A stretch of 18,152 nt of DNA from an uncultured Neisseriaceae bacterium (GCA_937952895.1 CALFYC010000034.1:1-18152), one strand, 5' to 3'; counted from the first letter of the stretch, positions 6,905 to 15,061 are shown. Program-made: numbers and translations. Notes: generated by a model not told the origin, from the sequence alone.

Positions 6905-6936
6905 TAAATTAGCCATGCTTATGCATGGCTAATTTA
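6905..6936 (+). terminator. Strong hairpin, probable terminator after the membrane protein
   Basis: TAAATTAGCCATGC (6905-6918) and GCATGGCTAATTTA (6923-6936) form a perfect 14-bp stem with a 4-base TTAT loop, 73 bases after the stop codon. The usual long U-run is missing (the stem itself ends in TTTA). The rest of 6832-7270 shows no gene I can support. Confidence 0.65.
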
Positions 6937-7144
6937 ACAAAGCTTAATCAGGGGGAACTAGTTAGATTTGATGCCCTTTATATACCATACAATGTTTCCA
7001 CTAATTAATTCGGTTTAGATTTTATTAGACAAAAGATAACATTTGTATCAATATTACGTCAGAAGAATAAATTAAATTATTCTTTGATATTAAACCAAAA
7101 ATTAAATTTTCTAATAAGAATGATTAACAATAAAACTTATCATT

Positions 7145-7173
7145 TTGAACGAGTAAAATTAGAAAACTTTAAT
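7145..7173 (+). promoter_or_regulatory. Weak promoter candidate for the 37-residue peptide
   Basis: TTGAAC (7145-7150), 17-base spacer, TTTAAT (7168-7173). Between it and the small gene lies an inverted repeat ATTTAGA/TCTAAAT (7223-7229 with 7239-7245) that could form a leader hairpin. Confidence 0.3.
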
Positions 7174-7270
7174 TGAGATTTAATATAAGGTTGTACAATG
7201 AAATAAAATTAAGCAGAAATATATTTAGAGTAATAAATTCTAAATAATATATTTTGTAAGGAGATTTAAG

Positions 7271-7384
7271 ATGGCTAATATAAATAATCATAATAAAGGT
7301 TATGATGATAAAGAGTGCGAAACTACAAATAAAGGTAATAACAAAAGATCAGATGAGTCAAAATTTGATTCTGAAGATGAATAG
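7271..7384 (+). CDS. Small acidic hydrophilic protein, 37 residues, unknown function
   Basis: ATG 7271 is preceded by AAGGAGA, one of the best Shine-Dalgarno sequences in the window, at normal spacing. The frame encodes 37 residues, nearly all polar or charged: Asn-rich at the start and ending K-F-D-S-E-D-E, with one Cys and no hydrophobic core or signal peptide. It is followed 14 bases later by a near-ideal terminator (7399-7430), so the unit has a ribosome site, ORF and terminator of its own. The composition suggests a disordered protein, possibly stress-related. I do not recognise a family. Confidence 0.55.
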   Translation: MANINNHNKGYDDKECETTNKGNNKRSDESKFDSEDE

Positions 7385-7398
7385 ATTATTTATTTTGT

Positions 7399-7430
7399 AA
7401 AATGGCACTAAGTAAAATTGGTGCCATTTT
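7399..7430. terminator. Bidirectional rho-independent terminator
   Basis: AAAATGGCAC (7399-7408) and GTGCCATTTT (7421-7430) form a perfect 10-bp stem with a 12-base loop and end in TTTT on both strands. It lies between the small plus-strand gene and the convergent minus-strand gene and can serve both. Confidence 0.85.
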
Positions 7431-7445
7431 AATACTTATTTTGAT

Positions 7446-7850
7446 TTATTTAACTACGGTTTGTATAAAACTGTCTATATTGGAAATATCATCTACCCAC
7501 CCAAGCTTTGTATCGCAAAAAATATTTACTTGAGGTTTATATAAAGATGGATTATCAAGAATACCTAAATATATAATATTTAATCCAGGAAATTTTGAGT
7601 TTCTATTAAAAATAGGTGAGCCACAATTATTGCAAAAAAATTTTGTGCCATTTTGTGAAACTTCGTGGTGTTTAAGATTAGAATTACCGGATAGTATCTG
7701 AAAATCAGTCTCACTAACTATAACATAAGTAGAAAATGAGGAACCATTCATTCGCCGACAGAAATTGCAATGACAATTGACTACTTTTTTAATTGGGGCA
7801 GTTATTTCAAAACTTATGCTGCCACAATTACAGCTACCTTTTGGATGCAT
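7446..7850 (-). CDS. GFA/CENP-V family zinc-binding protein
   Basis: A 134-residue protein with the zinc ligands of the glutathione-dependent formaldehyde-activating enzyme (GFA, DUF636, CENP-V-like) fold: C7-x-C9 (GSCNCGS), C26-x-C28-x2-C31 (CHCNFCRR) and C73-x2-C76 (FCNNCGSPIF). Known family members bind structural and loosely held zinc; most bacterial ones have no proven reaction, so I make no enzymatic claim. AGGAG lies 11 bases before ATG 7850. The gene shares a convergent terminator with the small plus-strand ORF and is followed in orientation by nothing else. It lies 104 bases downstream of the YciI-like gene on the same strand and may be co-transcribed with it. Confidence 0.85.
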   Translation of the reverse strand: MHPKGSCNCGSISFEITAPIKKVVNCHCNFCRRMNGSSFSTYVIVSETDFQILSGNSNLKHHEVSQNGTKFFCNNCGSPIFNRNSKFPGLNIIYLGILDNPSLYKPQVNIFCDTKLGWVDDISNIDSFIQTVVK

Positions 7851-7954
7851 AATAAATGATCTCCTGATTAATTATCTAATAAATTTCTACTTTTCTGATC
7901 AAATTCGCTAATTAATTGGGCTACCAGAATATTTTTGCATTTTGCGCATCAAAT

Positions 7955-8245
7955 TTATTTGATAGATAATTCTTTTAAAATAGGATGTTGCTTTAAAGCA
8001 TGAAATTCAGTAATTTCATATTCTGCTATATGGTTTATATTATAAGGATCATGCCTTAAAATTTCTTTTAGTTCATTAACATCAGTGGTAATTGCTACAA
8101 TAATGCCACCTATTCTGGGGTTTTGTGGTCCGGAACAGAGAAATTTATTTTGTACATACATGGTATCTAACCATTTTCTATGAGCTTCTATATGCTTATC
8201 TACAATATCTAATTGGGCAACATATTTTAAATTGACAATAAACAT
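7955..8245 (-). CDS. YciI-like protein (YCII domain)
   Basis: A 96-residue protein covering one complete YCII domain: the first strand FIVNLKYV, the conserved E-A-H-R-K-W-L (about 20-26), F-L-C-S-G-P, G-G-I-I-V-A and the H-D-P-Y motif containing the conserved His-Asp pair. YCII domains form small ferredoxin-like barrels; the cellular role of stand-alone YciI is not established. TAGGAT precedes ATG 8245. It shares only a name stem with yciB elsewhere in this window; the two are 3.3 kb apart. A 16-base palindrome ATCAAATTTATTTGAT (7948-7963) covers the stop codon and may be a weak hairpin. Confidence 0.85.
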   Translation of the reverse strand: MFIVNLKYVAQLDIVDKHIEAHRKWLDTMYVQNKFLCSGPQNPRIGGIIVAITTDVNELKEILRHDPYNINHIAEYEITEFHALKQHPILKELSIK

Positions 8246-8358
8246 AATAAATCCTATTTAAATGAAAGTTAAAAAAATAATAAAATATTTGAAGTATTTA
8301 GATTTAAGTTGATATTTTACACTATAAGCTTATATAAAAAAGAAATTGTTGAATGATA

Positions 8359-8421
8359 TGCAGTGTCTAAGTTTGAGTAAGAAACTTTTGATAACAAAAT
8401 GCGGGAAACTGATACACTCAT
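8359..8421. mobile_element. Miniature inverted-repeat element, degraded copy 2
   Basis: The arms AGTGTCTAAGTTT (8362-8374) and AAACTGATACACT (8406-8418) each differ by one base from the corresponding arm of the element at 4363-4431. The interior is also alignable (TTTTGAT..A.AAAAT against TTTGATGATAGAAT). Flanks GAATGATA (8351-8358) and GAATAGTA (8422-8429) match at 6 of 8, at exactly the offset expected for a decayed 8-bp target duplication. No coding capacity. The rest of 8246-8620 holds only the promoter of the next gene. Confidence 0.65.
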
Positions 8422-8564
8422 GAATAGTATTTATAAGTAAATTTGAACAAATGGTATGAAAATAATTTCAATGCTAGCCAGTTATGTGTGTTAATTTATG
8501 ATTATGATAAAGTTTAAATATATAAAAAATATTCCGAAATATTTACTGCTCCTAAATATTTAGG

Positions 8565-8594
8565 TTGAAAGTTTTTGTTAGTATTGGTTATAAT
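8565..8594 (+). promoter_or_regulatory. Promoter of the 13-repeat lipoprotein gene
   Basis: TTGAAA (8565-8570), an 18-base spacer and a perfect -10 TATAAT (8589-8594). This is the clearest sigma-70 promoter in the window and would start RNA about 20 bases before ATG 8621. Confidence 0.65.
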
Positions 8595-8620
8595 AAAAAA
8601 GATTTTTGTTGGAGATAAAT

Positions 8621-10543
8621 ATGAGAATAAGAAAAAACCTAAAAAATATATGTTCAAACCTTTTCTTTTGTGGCTTAATCATGTTTTTAACAAATTGTGG
8701 TGGTAGTAGTAGCGCTTCAAATGGTGGAACAAATTTTGTAATAACAGGTCAGAATAATTTAATAAATACATTAAATAGCTCAAATCAATTATCCAACGTT
8801 GGATTTAGTCAAGCACCTATATATTCTAGTGCTTATGGAAACAATAAGTATGTTGAGGTTGGTGATGATGGGGTAATTGAAGTATCAAATGATGGTATTA
8901 GTTGGCAAATTGAGTCATCAGGAACAAACGCAACTTTAACTAATATAATATATGGTAATGGTAAATTTGTTGCAGTTGGTGGGTATGGGATAAACAATAC
9001 TAGCGTTATTTTAACTTCAACCAATGGTGTTAATTGGAATCTTGAATCTAGTGGAACACTTGAGGATAGTGTATTTTCTCAAGTGATTTATGCAAATAAT
9101 ATTTTTGTTGCAGTTGGTAGAGATGGGGTTGAAGATATTGCTTCAAATGCTCTAGTTTTGACTTCAACCGATGGAATTAATTGGGTTAATACTTCTCCTG
9201 AATCCAGAGGGGCTATTAATGGCGTGACTTTTGGGAATGGGAAATTTATATTAGTTGGTCAAGATAGTTTAGGTCATAATGGTGAATTATTAGTTTCAAC
9301 AGATGCTTCTAATTGGACTAATGTTACATCAAGTGAGTTTGTAAATAATATTCTTAATGGGGCTACTTATTCTGAAAATAAATATGTAGTAGTGGGAGAA
9401 AATTTGACTGATAGTAATGCATCAGTTTTGACTTCTGAGGATACTTTGACTTGGCAGAGTGAGTCAAGTGGTGTTTTAGGAGAATTTAATTCTATTGCAA
9501 CAAATGGAACTAATTTATTTGTAGCTGTAGGACAAACTGATTCGGGTAATTCCTTAATTTCACAATCATCAGATGGGATTACTTGGAATACCATATCTTC
9601 TATTAGTGAAAGCAACCAAAATATTTATAATATTAATTACGTTAATGGAACATTTTACTCATATACTGGATTAGCATTAGAATCATATTTAAGTTATGTT
9701 TTTAGTTCAAGTAACGGTACTAATTGGACTACGGAATCATTTGTGTTTTCAGATTATAATTCTGGAGTTGCTTATAATGGTAGTATGTTTGTGATTGTTG
9801 GTGGTAGTGAAACTAATTCAGGTGGTCATATAATGACGTCAATGGATGGCGTTAACTGGAGTTCCAAATCAGCTTCAGCGTCACTATACGCGGTTACTTT
9901 TGGGAATGGGAAATTTATTGCAGTTGGTGATTTAAATACAATTTTAGTTTCAGATGATAATGGAGTAAATTGGACTACTAGTTCAAGTGGTGTAGATGGA
10001 TCTTCTCCAATTCAAGCAATAACTTTTGGGAATAATAAATTTGTTGCAATTAATAATGCTGGACAAGCATTGATATCCGTTGCTGGTGCTAGCTGGTTAG
10101 CGGAATCAACGAATTTTAATGGTAAAATTTATAACATAACCTACGGAGATGGTAAATTTGTTGCAGTTGGTGATTTTGAATCGAATTCTGTAGTTTTAGT
10201 TTCCACAAATGGTATTGATTGGACTGTTGAAAGTAATATTTTGCCAGACAGTAGTTTAAGGGGCGTTACTTATGGTAATGGTAAATTTATCGCTGTTGGA
10301 ATTAGTCTGGATGGTCAACACCCACCAATAATTCTAAGTTCAATTAATGGGTTAAACTGGGAAGCTGAAATAATGCCTCATGGAATTTTTAATGATACTA
10401 TCCTTGAAGCTGTTAGCTATGCAAATGGCCAATTTGTTGCAGTTGGACAAAATGGATTAGTTTTGTATTCATTAGATGGAGACCATTGGACTAAAGCTTC
10501 TTTATTTAATGGCATAAATTTGACAGGATTAATCGGCTATTAA
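8621..10543 (+). CDS. Repeat-rich lipoprotein with about 13 Asp-box-like propeller repeats
   Basis: Start ATG 8621 is chosen over an in-frame TTG at 8606 because GGAG sits just 7 bases before it; the product has 640 residues. The N-terminus is a signal peptide with basic residues, a hydrophobic core and L-T-N-C at 23-26; Asn before the Cys is unusual for a lipobox. After a Ser/Gly linker the whole protein is about 13 tandem repeats of 38-48 residues with the form Y-G-N-G-K-F-V-A-V-G ... S-x-D/N-G-x-x-W ... E-S-S-G. The S-x-D/N-G-x-x-W element is an Asp-box (BNR-like) hairpin as found in beta-propellers. Thirteen repeats could form two propellers. No catalytic residues are evident; a binding or surface role is inference. 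It has its own promoter and terminator. Confidence 0.8.
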   Translation: MRIRKNLKNICSNLFFCGLIMFLTNCGGSSSASNGGTNFVITGQNNLINTLNSSNQLSNVGFSQAPIYSSAYGNNKYVEVGDDGVIEVSNDGISWQIESSGTNATLTNIIYGNGKFVAVGGYGINNTSVILTSTNGVNWNLESSGTLEDSVFSQVIYANNIFVAVGRDGVEDIASNALVLTSTDGINWVNTSPESRGAINGVTFGNGKFILVGQDSLGHNGELLVSTDASNWTNVTSSEFVNNILNGATYSENKYVVVGENLTDSNASVLTSEDTLTWQSESSGVLGEFNSIATNGTNLFVAVGQTDSGNSLISQSSDGITWNTISSISESNQNIYNINYVNGTFYSYTGLALESYLSYVFSSSNGTNWTTESFVFSDYNSGVAYNGSMFVIVGGSETNSGGHIMTSMDGVNWSSKSASASLYAVTFGNGKFIAVGDLNTILVSDDNGVNWTTSSSGVDGSSPIQAITFGNNKFVAINNAGQALISVAGASWLAESTNFNGKIYNITYGDGKFVAVGDFESNSVVLVSTNGIDWTVESNILPDSSLRGVTYGNGKFIAVGISLDGQHPPIILSSINGLNWEAEIMPHGIFNDTILEAVSYANGQFVAVGQNGLVLYSLDGDHWTKASLFNGINLTGLIGY

Positions 10544-10555
10544 GATTTAATTAAA

Positions 10556-10586
10556 TAACTAGCCCAGGTTAAAAGTGGGCTAGTTA
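10556..10586 (+). terminator. Terminator of the 13-repeat lipoprotein gene
   Basis: TAACTAGCCCA (10556-10566) and TGGGCTAGTTA (10576-10586) make a perfect 11-bp stem with a 9-base loop, 13 bases after the stop codon. It also lies 24 bases beyond the end of the minus-strand fragment ORF and can terminate the yciB-rsmA transcript. Confidence 0.75.
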
Positions 10587-10609
10587 ATTAAAATTAATTG
10601 ATAATTTTG

Positions 10610-10786
10610 TTATAATGAATCTGTAAAATCTAAATTATACCAATTATTAATTGAATTTCCATTACCATCATGAAAAATAATAAGTTCGCCTTTACCTATC
10701 ACCTTATAATGAATATTGATCTCTTGATTATTATCAATTCTTGTTAATTTAAGCCATATATTCTCTATACATGCAATAATTTTCAA
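10610..10786 (-). pseudogene. 58-codon fragment resembling the N-terminus of an alpha/beta hydrolase
   Basis: This minus-strand frame can start at TTG 10786-10784, which overlaps the rsmA stop (TTGA), and runs 58 codons to TAA at 10612-10610. The segment I-H-Y-K-V-I-G-K-G-E-L-I-I-F-H-D-G-N-G-N-S followed by W-Y-N-L-D-F resembles the opening strands and oxyanion loop (HGxG-like, here HDGNG) of alpha/beta hydrolases. The cap and catalytic Ser, Asp and His regions are missing, and the stop is followed by a terminator. It is best read as a truncated remnant; a genuine small protein coupled to rsmA is possible. Confidence 0.45.
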
Positions 10787-11547
10787 TTGAGTAGTTTTGT
10801 AATATCGATAAAGTTTTGCACACTTAAGTTTTCAGCACGTAATTTAGGATCTAATCCAAGTCTTTCTAGTAAATCTAGTGGAACAATATTTTTTAAACTA
10901 TTACTGATGGTTTTACGTCTTTGGTTAAATGCTGCTTTAACAACATTATTTAGAGTTTGTGCATTGATATCTTGCCAAAAAATTTTATCTTTAGGTGTAA
11001 TTCGAACAATTGCAGATTCAACCTTAGGGATTGGATCAAAACTTTCTTTAGCTACATCAAATAGTTTAGTACAATTAAACTTATATTGTAGCATTACTGA
11101 TAAACGGCCATAATCACTCGTGCTATTTTTAGCACAAATACGATCTACGACTTCTTTTTGTAGCATAAAATGCATATCTTTAATGTTGGTAAAATTAGCT
11201 AAATGAAATAATAAAGGAGTTGATATGTTATAAGGCAAATTGCCCATTACTCGAATTGATTTTTGTGAGAATGAATAATCAAATTTTAAAGCATCTGTAG
11301 CATGAATAATCAATTCATTATTGAATTGATTATTTAAATAGCTAATAATATCTCGATCAATCTCTACCACGTGAAGTGGTTGAATTTTTTTTAAAAGTGG
11401 TCTAGTTAATGCCGCAAGTCCAGGACCTATTTCAACTAATAATTCGCCCATTTTTGGATCAATTGCATCAACTATTTGTTCAATTACGTATTGATCGTGC
11501 AGAAAATTTTGACCAAAGCGTTTTTTAGCTACATGACCATTAATCAT
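10783..11547 (-). CDS. rsmA: 16S rRNA dimethyladenosine transferase RsmA (KsgA)
   Basis: Dimethylates two adjacent adenosines in the 3'-terminal helix of 16S rRNA during small-subunit maturation, using SAM. Family motifs: GQNFLHD (12-18), SAM loop EIGPGLAALT (39-48), acidic VEID (61-64) and catalytic NLPY (103-106). The C-terminal FNQRRKTISNSL is the conserved RNA-contacting segment. I chose ATG 11547 (MINGHVAKKRFGQNF, 254 residues): it overlaps the yciB stop by 8 bases. The longer frame from TTG 11586 adds 13 Asn/His-rich residues not typical of the family. The gene is downstream of and translationally coupled to yciB, and its stop overlaps the fragment ORF. Confidence 0.95.
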   Translation of the reverse strand: MINGHVAKKRFGQNFLHDQYVIEQIVDAIDPKMGELLVEIGPGLAALTRPLLKKIQPLHVVEIDRDIISYLNNQFNNELIIHATDALKFDYSFSQKSIRVMGNLPYNISTPLLFHLANFTNIKDMHFMLQKEVVDRICAKNSTSDYGRLSVMLQYKFNCTKLFDVAKESFDPIPKVESAIVRITPKDKIFWQDINAQTLNNVVKAAFNQRRKTISNSLKNIVPLDLLERLGLDPKLRAENLSVQNFIDITKLLN

Positions 11548-12103
11548 ATTTAGATGATTTCGTATGATGTGATTTTTTTTGTTCAATAAAGATGTAAATT
11601 ACTGTTACTATCGTGAAAATTATTGTTAGGATTAAAGTACCAAATACTTTAAATTTTACCCACAACCATTCAGAAAAATGAAATGCAATATAAAGGTTTA
11701 AAATTCCTAAAACAATAAAAAAGATTGCCCAAGCGATATTTAATTTTTGCCAAACAGAATCGGGTAGTTGTATTTCACGAGATAACATTATTTTAATCCC
11801 ATTTTTATTTGCTAATTGACCAATTAGCATTGAAATTCCAAGTATCCAGAATAATACTGTTGGCTTTAACATTACAAAGGTTTTATTGTGAAGGATAATA
11901 GTTAACCCGCCAAGAATTGTAATTAAAATGGTGCTAATCCAAGTATTTTTATTTACGTGTTTGAATTTGAAATAGCAAAATAGCAATTGTAACCAACTTG
12001 CAGCAATGCATACTCCAGTTGCTAGAAATAAATTTTTACTAATATAGTAAGTTACAAAGAAAGCAATTAATGGTAACATTTCAAAGAGTATATTATTTTG
12101 CAT
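11540..12103 (-). CDS. yciB: Inner membrane septation protein A (YciB/IspZ family)
   Basis: A 187-residue integral membrane protein with about five hydrophobic helices. It has the family's opening PLIAFFVTYYI, the ATG-x-x-I-A-A-S segment, and the signature L-P-D-S-V-W-Q-K-L-N-x-A-W-A-I-F-F with N-L-Y-I-A and F-K-V-F-G. YciB contributes to envelope and septum integrity in Enterobacteria and Shigella; its precise activity is unknown. The ATG at 12103 is preceded by AAGGA at slightly long spacing. A -10-like TATAAT lies on the minus strand at 12152-12147, with a weak -35. The 3' end overlaps rsmA by 8 bases, so the two are likely one operon. Confidence 0.9.
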   Translation of the reverse strand: MQNNILFEMLPLIAFFVTYYISKNLFLATGVCIAASWLQLLFCYFKFKHVNKNTWISTILITILGGLTIILHNKTFVMLKPTVLFWILGISMLIGQLANKNGIKIMLSREIQLPDSVWQKLNIAWAIFFIVLGILNLYIAFHFSEWLWVKFKVFGTLILTIIFTIVTVIYIFIEQKKSHHTKSSKYD

Positions 12104-12282
12104 AAAAATTTAAATCCTTTAATATAATATGTATATTCATGGAGTTATTATATCATTTTTAGATATATGGATATTCTTCATAATAATGTGTGTTTGAGCT
12201 AATTTTTTAAGTAGTATTTATTAATTGCTAATTAACCATAAGAGACATATTTTATTATTCCACTTAAGTCTCATATTGAATA

Positions 12283-12319
12283 TTATCTGAGGCTATATAA
12301 AGTTTATAACCCCAGATAA
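12283..12319 (-). terminator. Possible terminator after the RCC1 lipoprotein gene
   Basis: TTATCTGAGG (12283-12292) pairs with CCCCAGATAA (12310-12319), 9 of 10 positions, 18 bases beyond the stop codon of the minus-strand gene. The loop contains a smaller TATAAA/TTTATA repeat. There is no convincing U-run. Confidence 0.45.
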
Positions 12320-12336
12320 ACGCAAATTAAAGTATG

Positions 12337-14664
12337 TTAGTTACTTTCATTGGTATATGAATTAATCCAAACTGGAGCGTTACGGTCAATTCTGGAGTTA
12401 TCTCCAAGTTGTCCTTTGTCATTTTTACCCCAACAGTATGTTCTACCACTAATAAGCAAATGACCTTTATTAATAACGCCACAAGTAAAGAAATCTCCAG
12501 CAGTAATACTTGACCAAGTGGGATATTTTCCATCAACCATGATTGGGGCAGCTGGTGGTGATAATATGCTAGATTCAAAGCTATCTAATTGACCATATTG
12601 GTTGTTACCCCAACAGTATGCATATCCATTGTGGTCTAGAGCACATGTATGTTGTAAACCTGCAGTTATATAAGTCAATTTAGTCCGGGTTGGTATATGT
12701 TGTGGAGTATCAGCGGGCACCTTACTTGATGAACCAATCCCAAGTTGCCCATATCGATTATCTCCCCAGCAATAAGCCCCTCCATTTGGTGTTATGCCAC
12801 ATATATGATTGCCAGTCCCAGATGATATAAAATAGAAGTTATAATTAGGTATCAATGTTGGGGTGTAATAATCAACACCAACATTTCCAACCCCTAATTG
12901 TCCATACCTATTAGACCCCCAGCACAAAGCAGAGTTACTCTCAGTAATAGCACAACTAGTGTTTTTAGTAAGAGCAACACTTTTAAAATGTGCTTTACTG
13001 CTAACTAAAATAGGGATATTTGATTGACTAATTTTATCAACCCCAAGTTGCCCATGCTCATTACTTCCCCAACAAAAAACTTGTCCACTTTCGGAGATGG
13101 CGCAGGTGTGGAATCGTCCTAAAGAATAAGTATTAAATAAGACATTCCCGCTAATTCGCTCTGGAGTAGTGATAAAAGTTTCAGATTCGTCAATTCCAAG
13201 TTGTCCATATTCATTATTACCCCAACAGTATAATAAGCCTCCATGTGCATAAAAATCACTAATTGATTTTAAAGCACAAGCATGTTTTCCACCAAGAGCA
13301 ACTGATTGGAAAATCAGATTATCATTGACCAATTTAGGTAATGGAACACTGAAGGTTTTACCATAGCCCAATTGTCCGGCCTCATTTGAACCCCAGCAGT
13401 ATAAAGAGGTGCTATTTGGAAATGATTCATTATTTATACCACAAGCAAAATCAGATCCTGCCACAACATTATTAAAAGGAGGTATGTTGGTATTAGTAAA
13501 AACATCACCATTTTCAGTAGTGAGCATAACCGGCTCTCCATGATAATTAGTGCCATTAATAAGAAATATTCCACCAGAACCAGCTATATCTTGTATATTT
13601 GTAATTTGAGATTCTTCACTATCATTCGGAACTTTGTTCCATGATTCTCCATTAAGTGAACGAGTAATATCTCCTCCGGAACCAGCTAAAAGAAAAATTG
13701 GGCTTGATGATTCATCATTTTCTGAAAGGGTGAGCACTTTTTTGTCATCTGTAAAAAAAGTATTATGCACAACACCTATATCAACAATTGATTGATTTGT
13801 TCCTGCATCCACTAGTTTCCAATTCGCAGGAGATTCTGCTGGTATGAAGTACATCATACTATTGTGATTCGTGTTTCCGGGTTGTTGTTGTGGCACATAG
13901 TCACAAAAACTAGCTTCTGCACTTATTACATCTGTCCCATCATTAAAACCACCATACGCTGAAAAAGAAAAAGTATGTCCACCATCCTGACTAATATATA
14001 TTACCCCACTTCCGTTTTGATCCGTCCCATAGATTCTAATTTCGTCTTTTGAAGGATCATATATTATGTGACTAAACGTTACCCCTCCTGCAATTAATAT
14101 CACTTCTGTATTTTTGTCTATATCGGTTGTCTGATATACAATACCTTCTGAATCAATGACTATAGTAGAAGCATAATGTTTATCGTTATTAGGAATAGCA
14201 GCTACCGCTACAGGTGTGGAATTAATTGAGAGTGATCCTTCTTCTGGAACCTCAATATTACATGTCCTATTTTCTACGTCAAAAGTAATATTACGCGCAT
14301 AACCTCTTTCATCAAGAACTAAAACTCCGTTGCCACTGGAATTAAGGGTTGCAACAGTGGGAGTAAATCCTTCAATTGGTGGACATGTTAAACTACGAGT
14401 ACCAGAGCTCAAATAGTCAATACTTACTGTACCATCATCAGAATTAATTTTAAATTGTACAAAGTTTTGTTTTTCTGCTGATAAAGTTATGAATTTTCCA
14501 TCTTTGATTTCATCATTTTTAAGTATTATTTTGCTTTTAAGATTATTTGAGGAGCTATTTATTGAGTTTTTAGTTATTGTTGTATTTCCTGAGTTACACC
14601 CAACTAAAAATATTGAATAACAAAATAACAGTGCTGCCACTTTTGTGTTTTTTAAACTAGCCAA
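12337..14664 (-). CDS. Secreted lipoprotein with a seven-repeat RCC1-type propeller
   Basis: 775 residues. The start is TTG 14664-14662, supported by AAGGA 8 bases upstream and by the immediately following signal peptide; no ATG is available. The lipobox L-V-G-C ends at Cys23. Residues 24-50 are a Ser/Asn linker. Residues 50-400 are beta-rich and contain two Asp-box hairpins (SQDGGHTF near 225 and SLNGESW near 336), suggesting a first propeller. Residues 400-770 hold seven RCC1-type repeats, each ending C-W-G-x-N-x-x-G-Q-L-G or a close variant, matching a complete seven-bladed propeller. Each blade also carries a second Cys in a C-A/G-I/L/V motif, giving 14 Cys and possibly seven disulfides, consistent with an oxidising compartment. 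Ligand and role are unknown. Eukaryotic RCC1 is a Ran GEF; that function is not implied here. Confidence 0.88.
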   Translation of the reverse strand: MASLKNTKVAALLFCYSIFLVGCNSGNTTITKNSINSSSNNLKSKIILKNDEIKDGKFITLSAEKQNFVQFKINSDDGTVSIDYLSSGTRSLTCPPIEGFTPTVATLNSSGNGVLVLDERGYARNITFDVENRTCNIEVPEEGSLSINSTPVAVAAIPNNDKHYASTIVIDSEGIVYQTTDIDKNTEVILIAGGVTFSHIIYDPSKDEIRIYGTDQNGSGVIYISQDGGHTFSFSAYGGFNDGTDVISAEASFCDYVPQQQPGNTNHNSMMYFIPAESPANWKLVDAGTNQSIVDIGVVHNTFFTDDKKVLTLSENDESSSPIFLLAGSGGDITRSLNGESWNKVPNDSEESQITNIQDIAGSGGIFLINGTNYHGEPVMLTTENGDVFTNTNIPPFNNVVAGSDFACGINNESFPNSTSLYCWGSNEAGQLGYGKTFSVPLPKLVNDNLIFQSVALGGKHACALKSISDFYAHGGLLYCWGNNEYGQLGIDESETFITTPERISGNVLFNTYSLGRFHTCAISESGQVFCWGSNEHGQLGVDKISQSNIPILVSSKAHFKSVALTKNTSCAITESNSALCWGSNRYGQLGVGNVGVDYYTPTLIPNYNFYFISSGTGNHICGITPNGGAYCWGDNRYGQLGIGSSSKVPADTPQHIPTRTKLTYITAGLQHTCALDHNGYAYCWGNNQYGQLDSFESSILSPPAAPIMVDGKYPTWSSITAGDFFTCGVINKGHLLISGRTYCWGKNDKGQLGDNSRIDRNAPVWINSYTNESN

Positions 14665-14974
14665 TTTTAAATTCCTTAAAATAGTTTTATAAACGATAAA
14701 GTATGATTATTATGAACGAATATATTGTTCTGAATCTTATTTTGGTTACTAATTCAAATGAGTTAAAATTACACTATTTATTGAAATTTGATATTCAATA
14801 ATGTAACATTTAATCAAAATTAGTATAAATAATTATATCATCTTTATTAAAGATTATCAATGATTATTTTCAATAATTTACAGTATAGTTTTCAAAAGAC
14901 TAATGCTATTCTTATAAAATTACTTATTAGTAAATTTAATATTTGGATAAGATAGATAATTGATTTATATATAC

Positions 14975-15005
14975 TTGAACGGGTTTAGCTTTTCAGGTAT
15001 ATGAT
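14975..15005 (+). promoter_or_regulatory. Promoter candidate for tpiA
   Basis: TTGAAC (14975-14980) is followed after 19 bases by TATGAT (15000-15005). A second -10-like TATAAT lies at 15033-15038 without a good -35. The rest of 14665-14974, a very AT-rich intergenic stretch between divergent genes, shows nothing I can support beyond a small ATCTTTATTAAAGAT palindrome near 14840. Confidence 0.4.
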
Positions 15006-15061
15006 AAAATCTATCCTTGAGGTGTTTTTGCGTATAATTAATTTGTTTTTTAGGTAACTGT

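Noticed and set aside
6937..7144. Intergenic stretch checked for a small RNA or riboswitch
   Set aside because: AT-rich with no stable conserved-looking stems, no promoter-terminator pair of its own and no riboswitch motif I know.
12241..12280. Apparent GAGAC ... GTCTC inverted repeat between yciB and the RCC1 gene
   Set aside because: Only five bases match and the ends do not resemble the miniature element, so I do not count it as a third copy.
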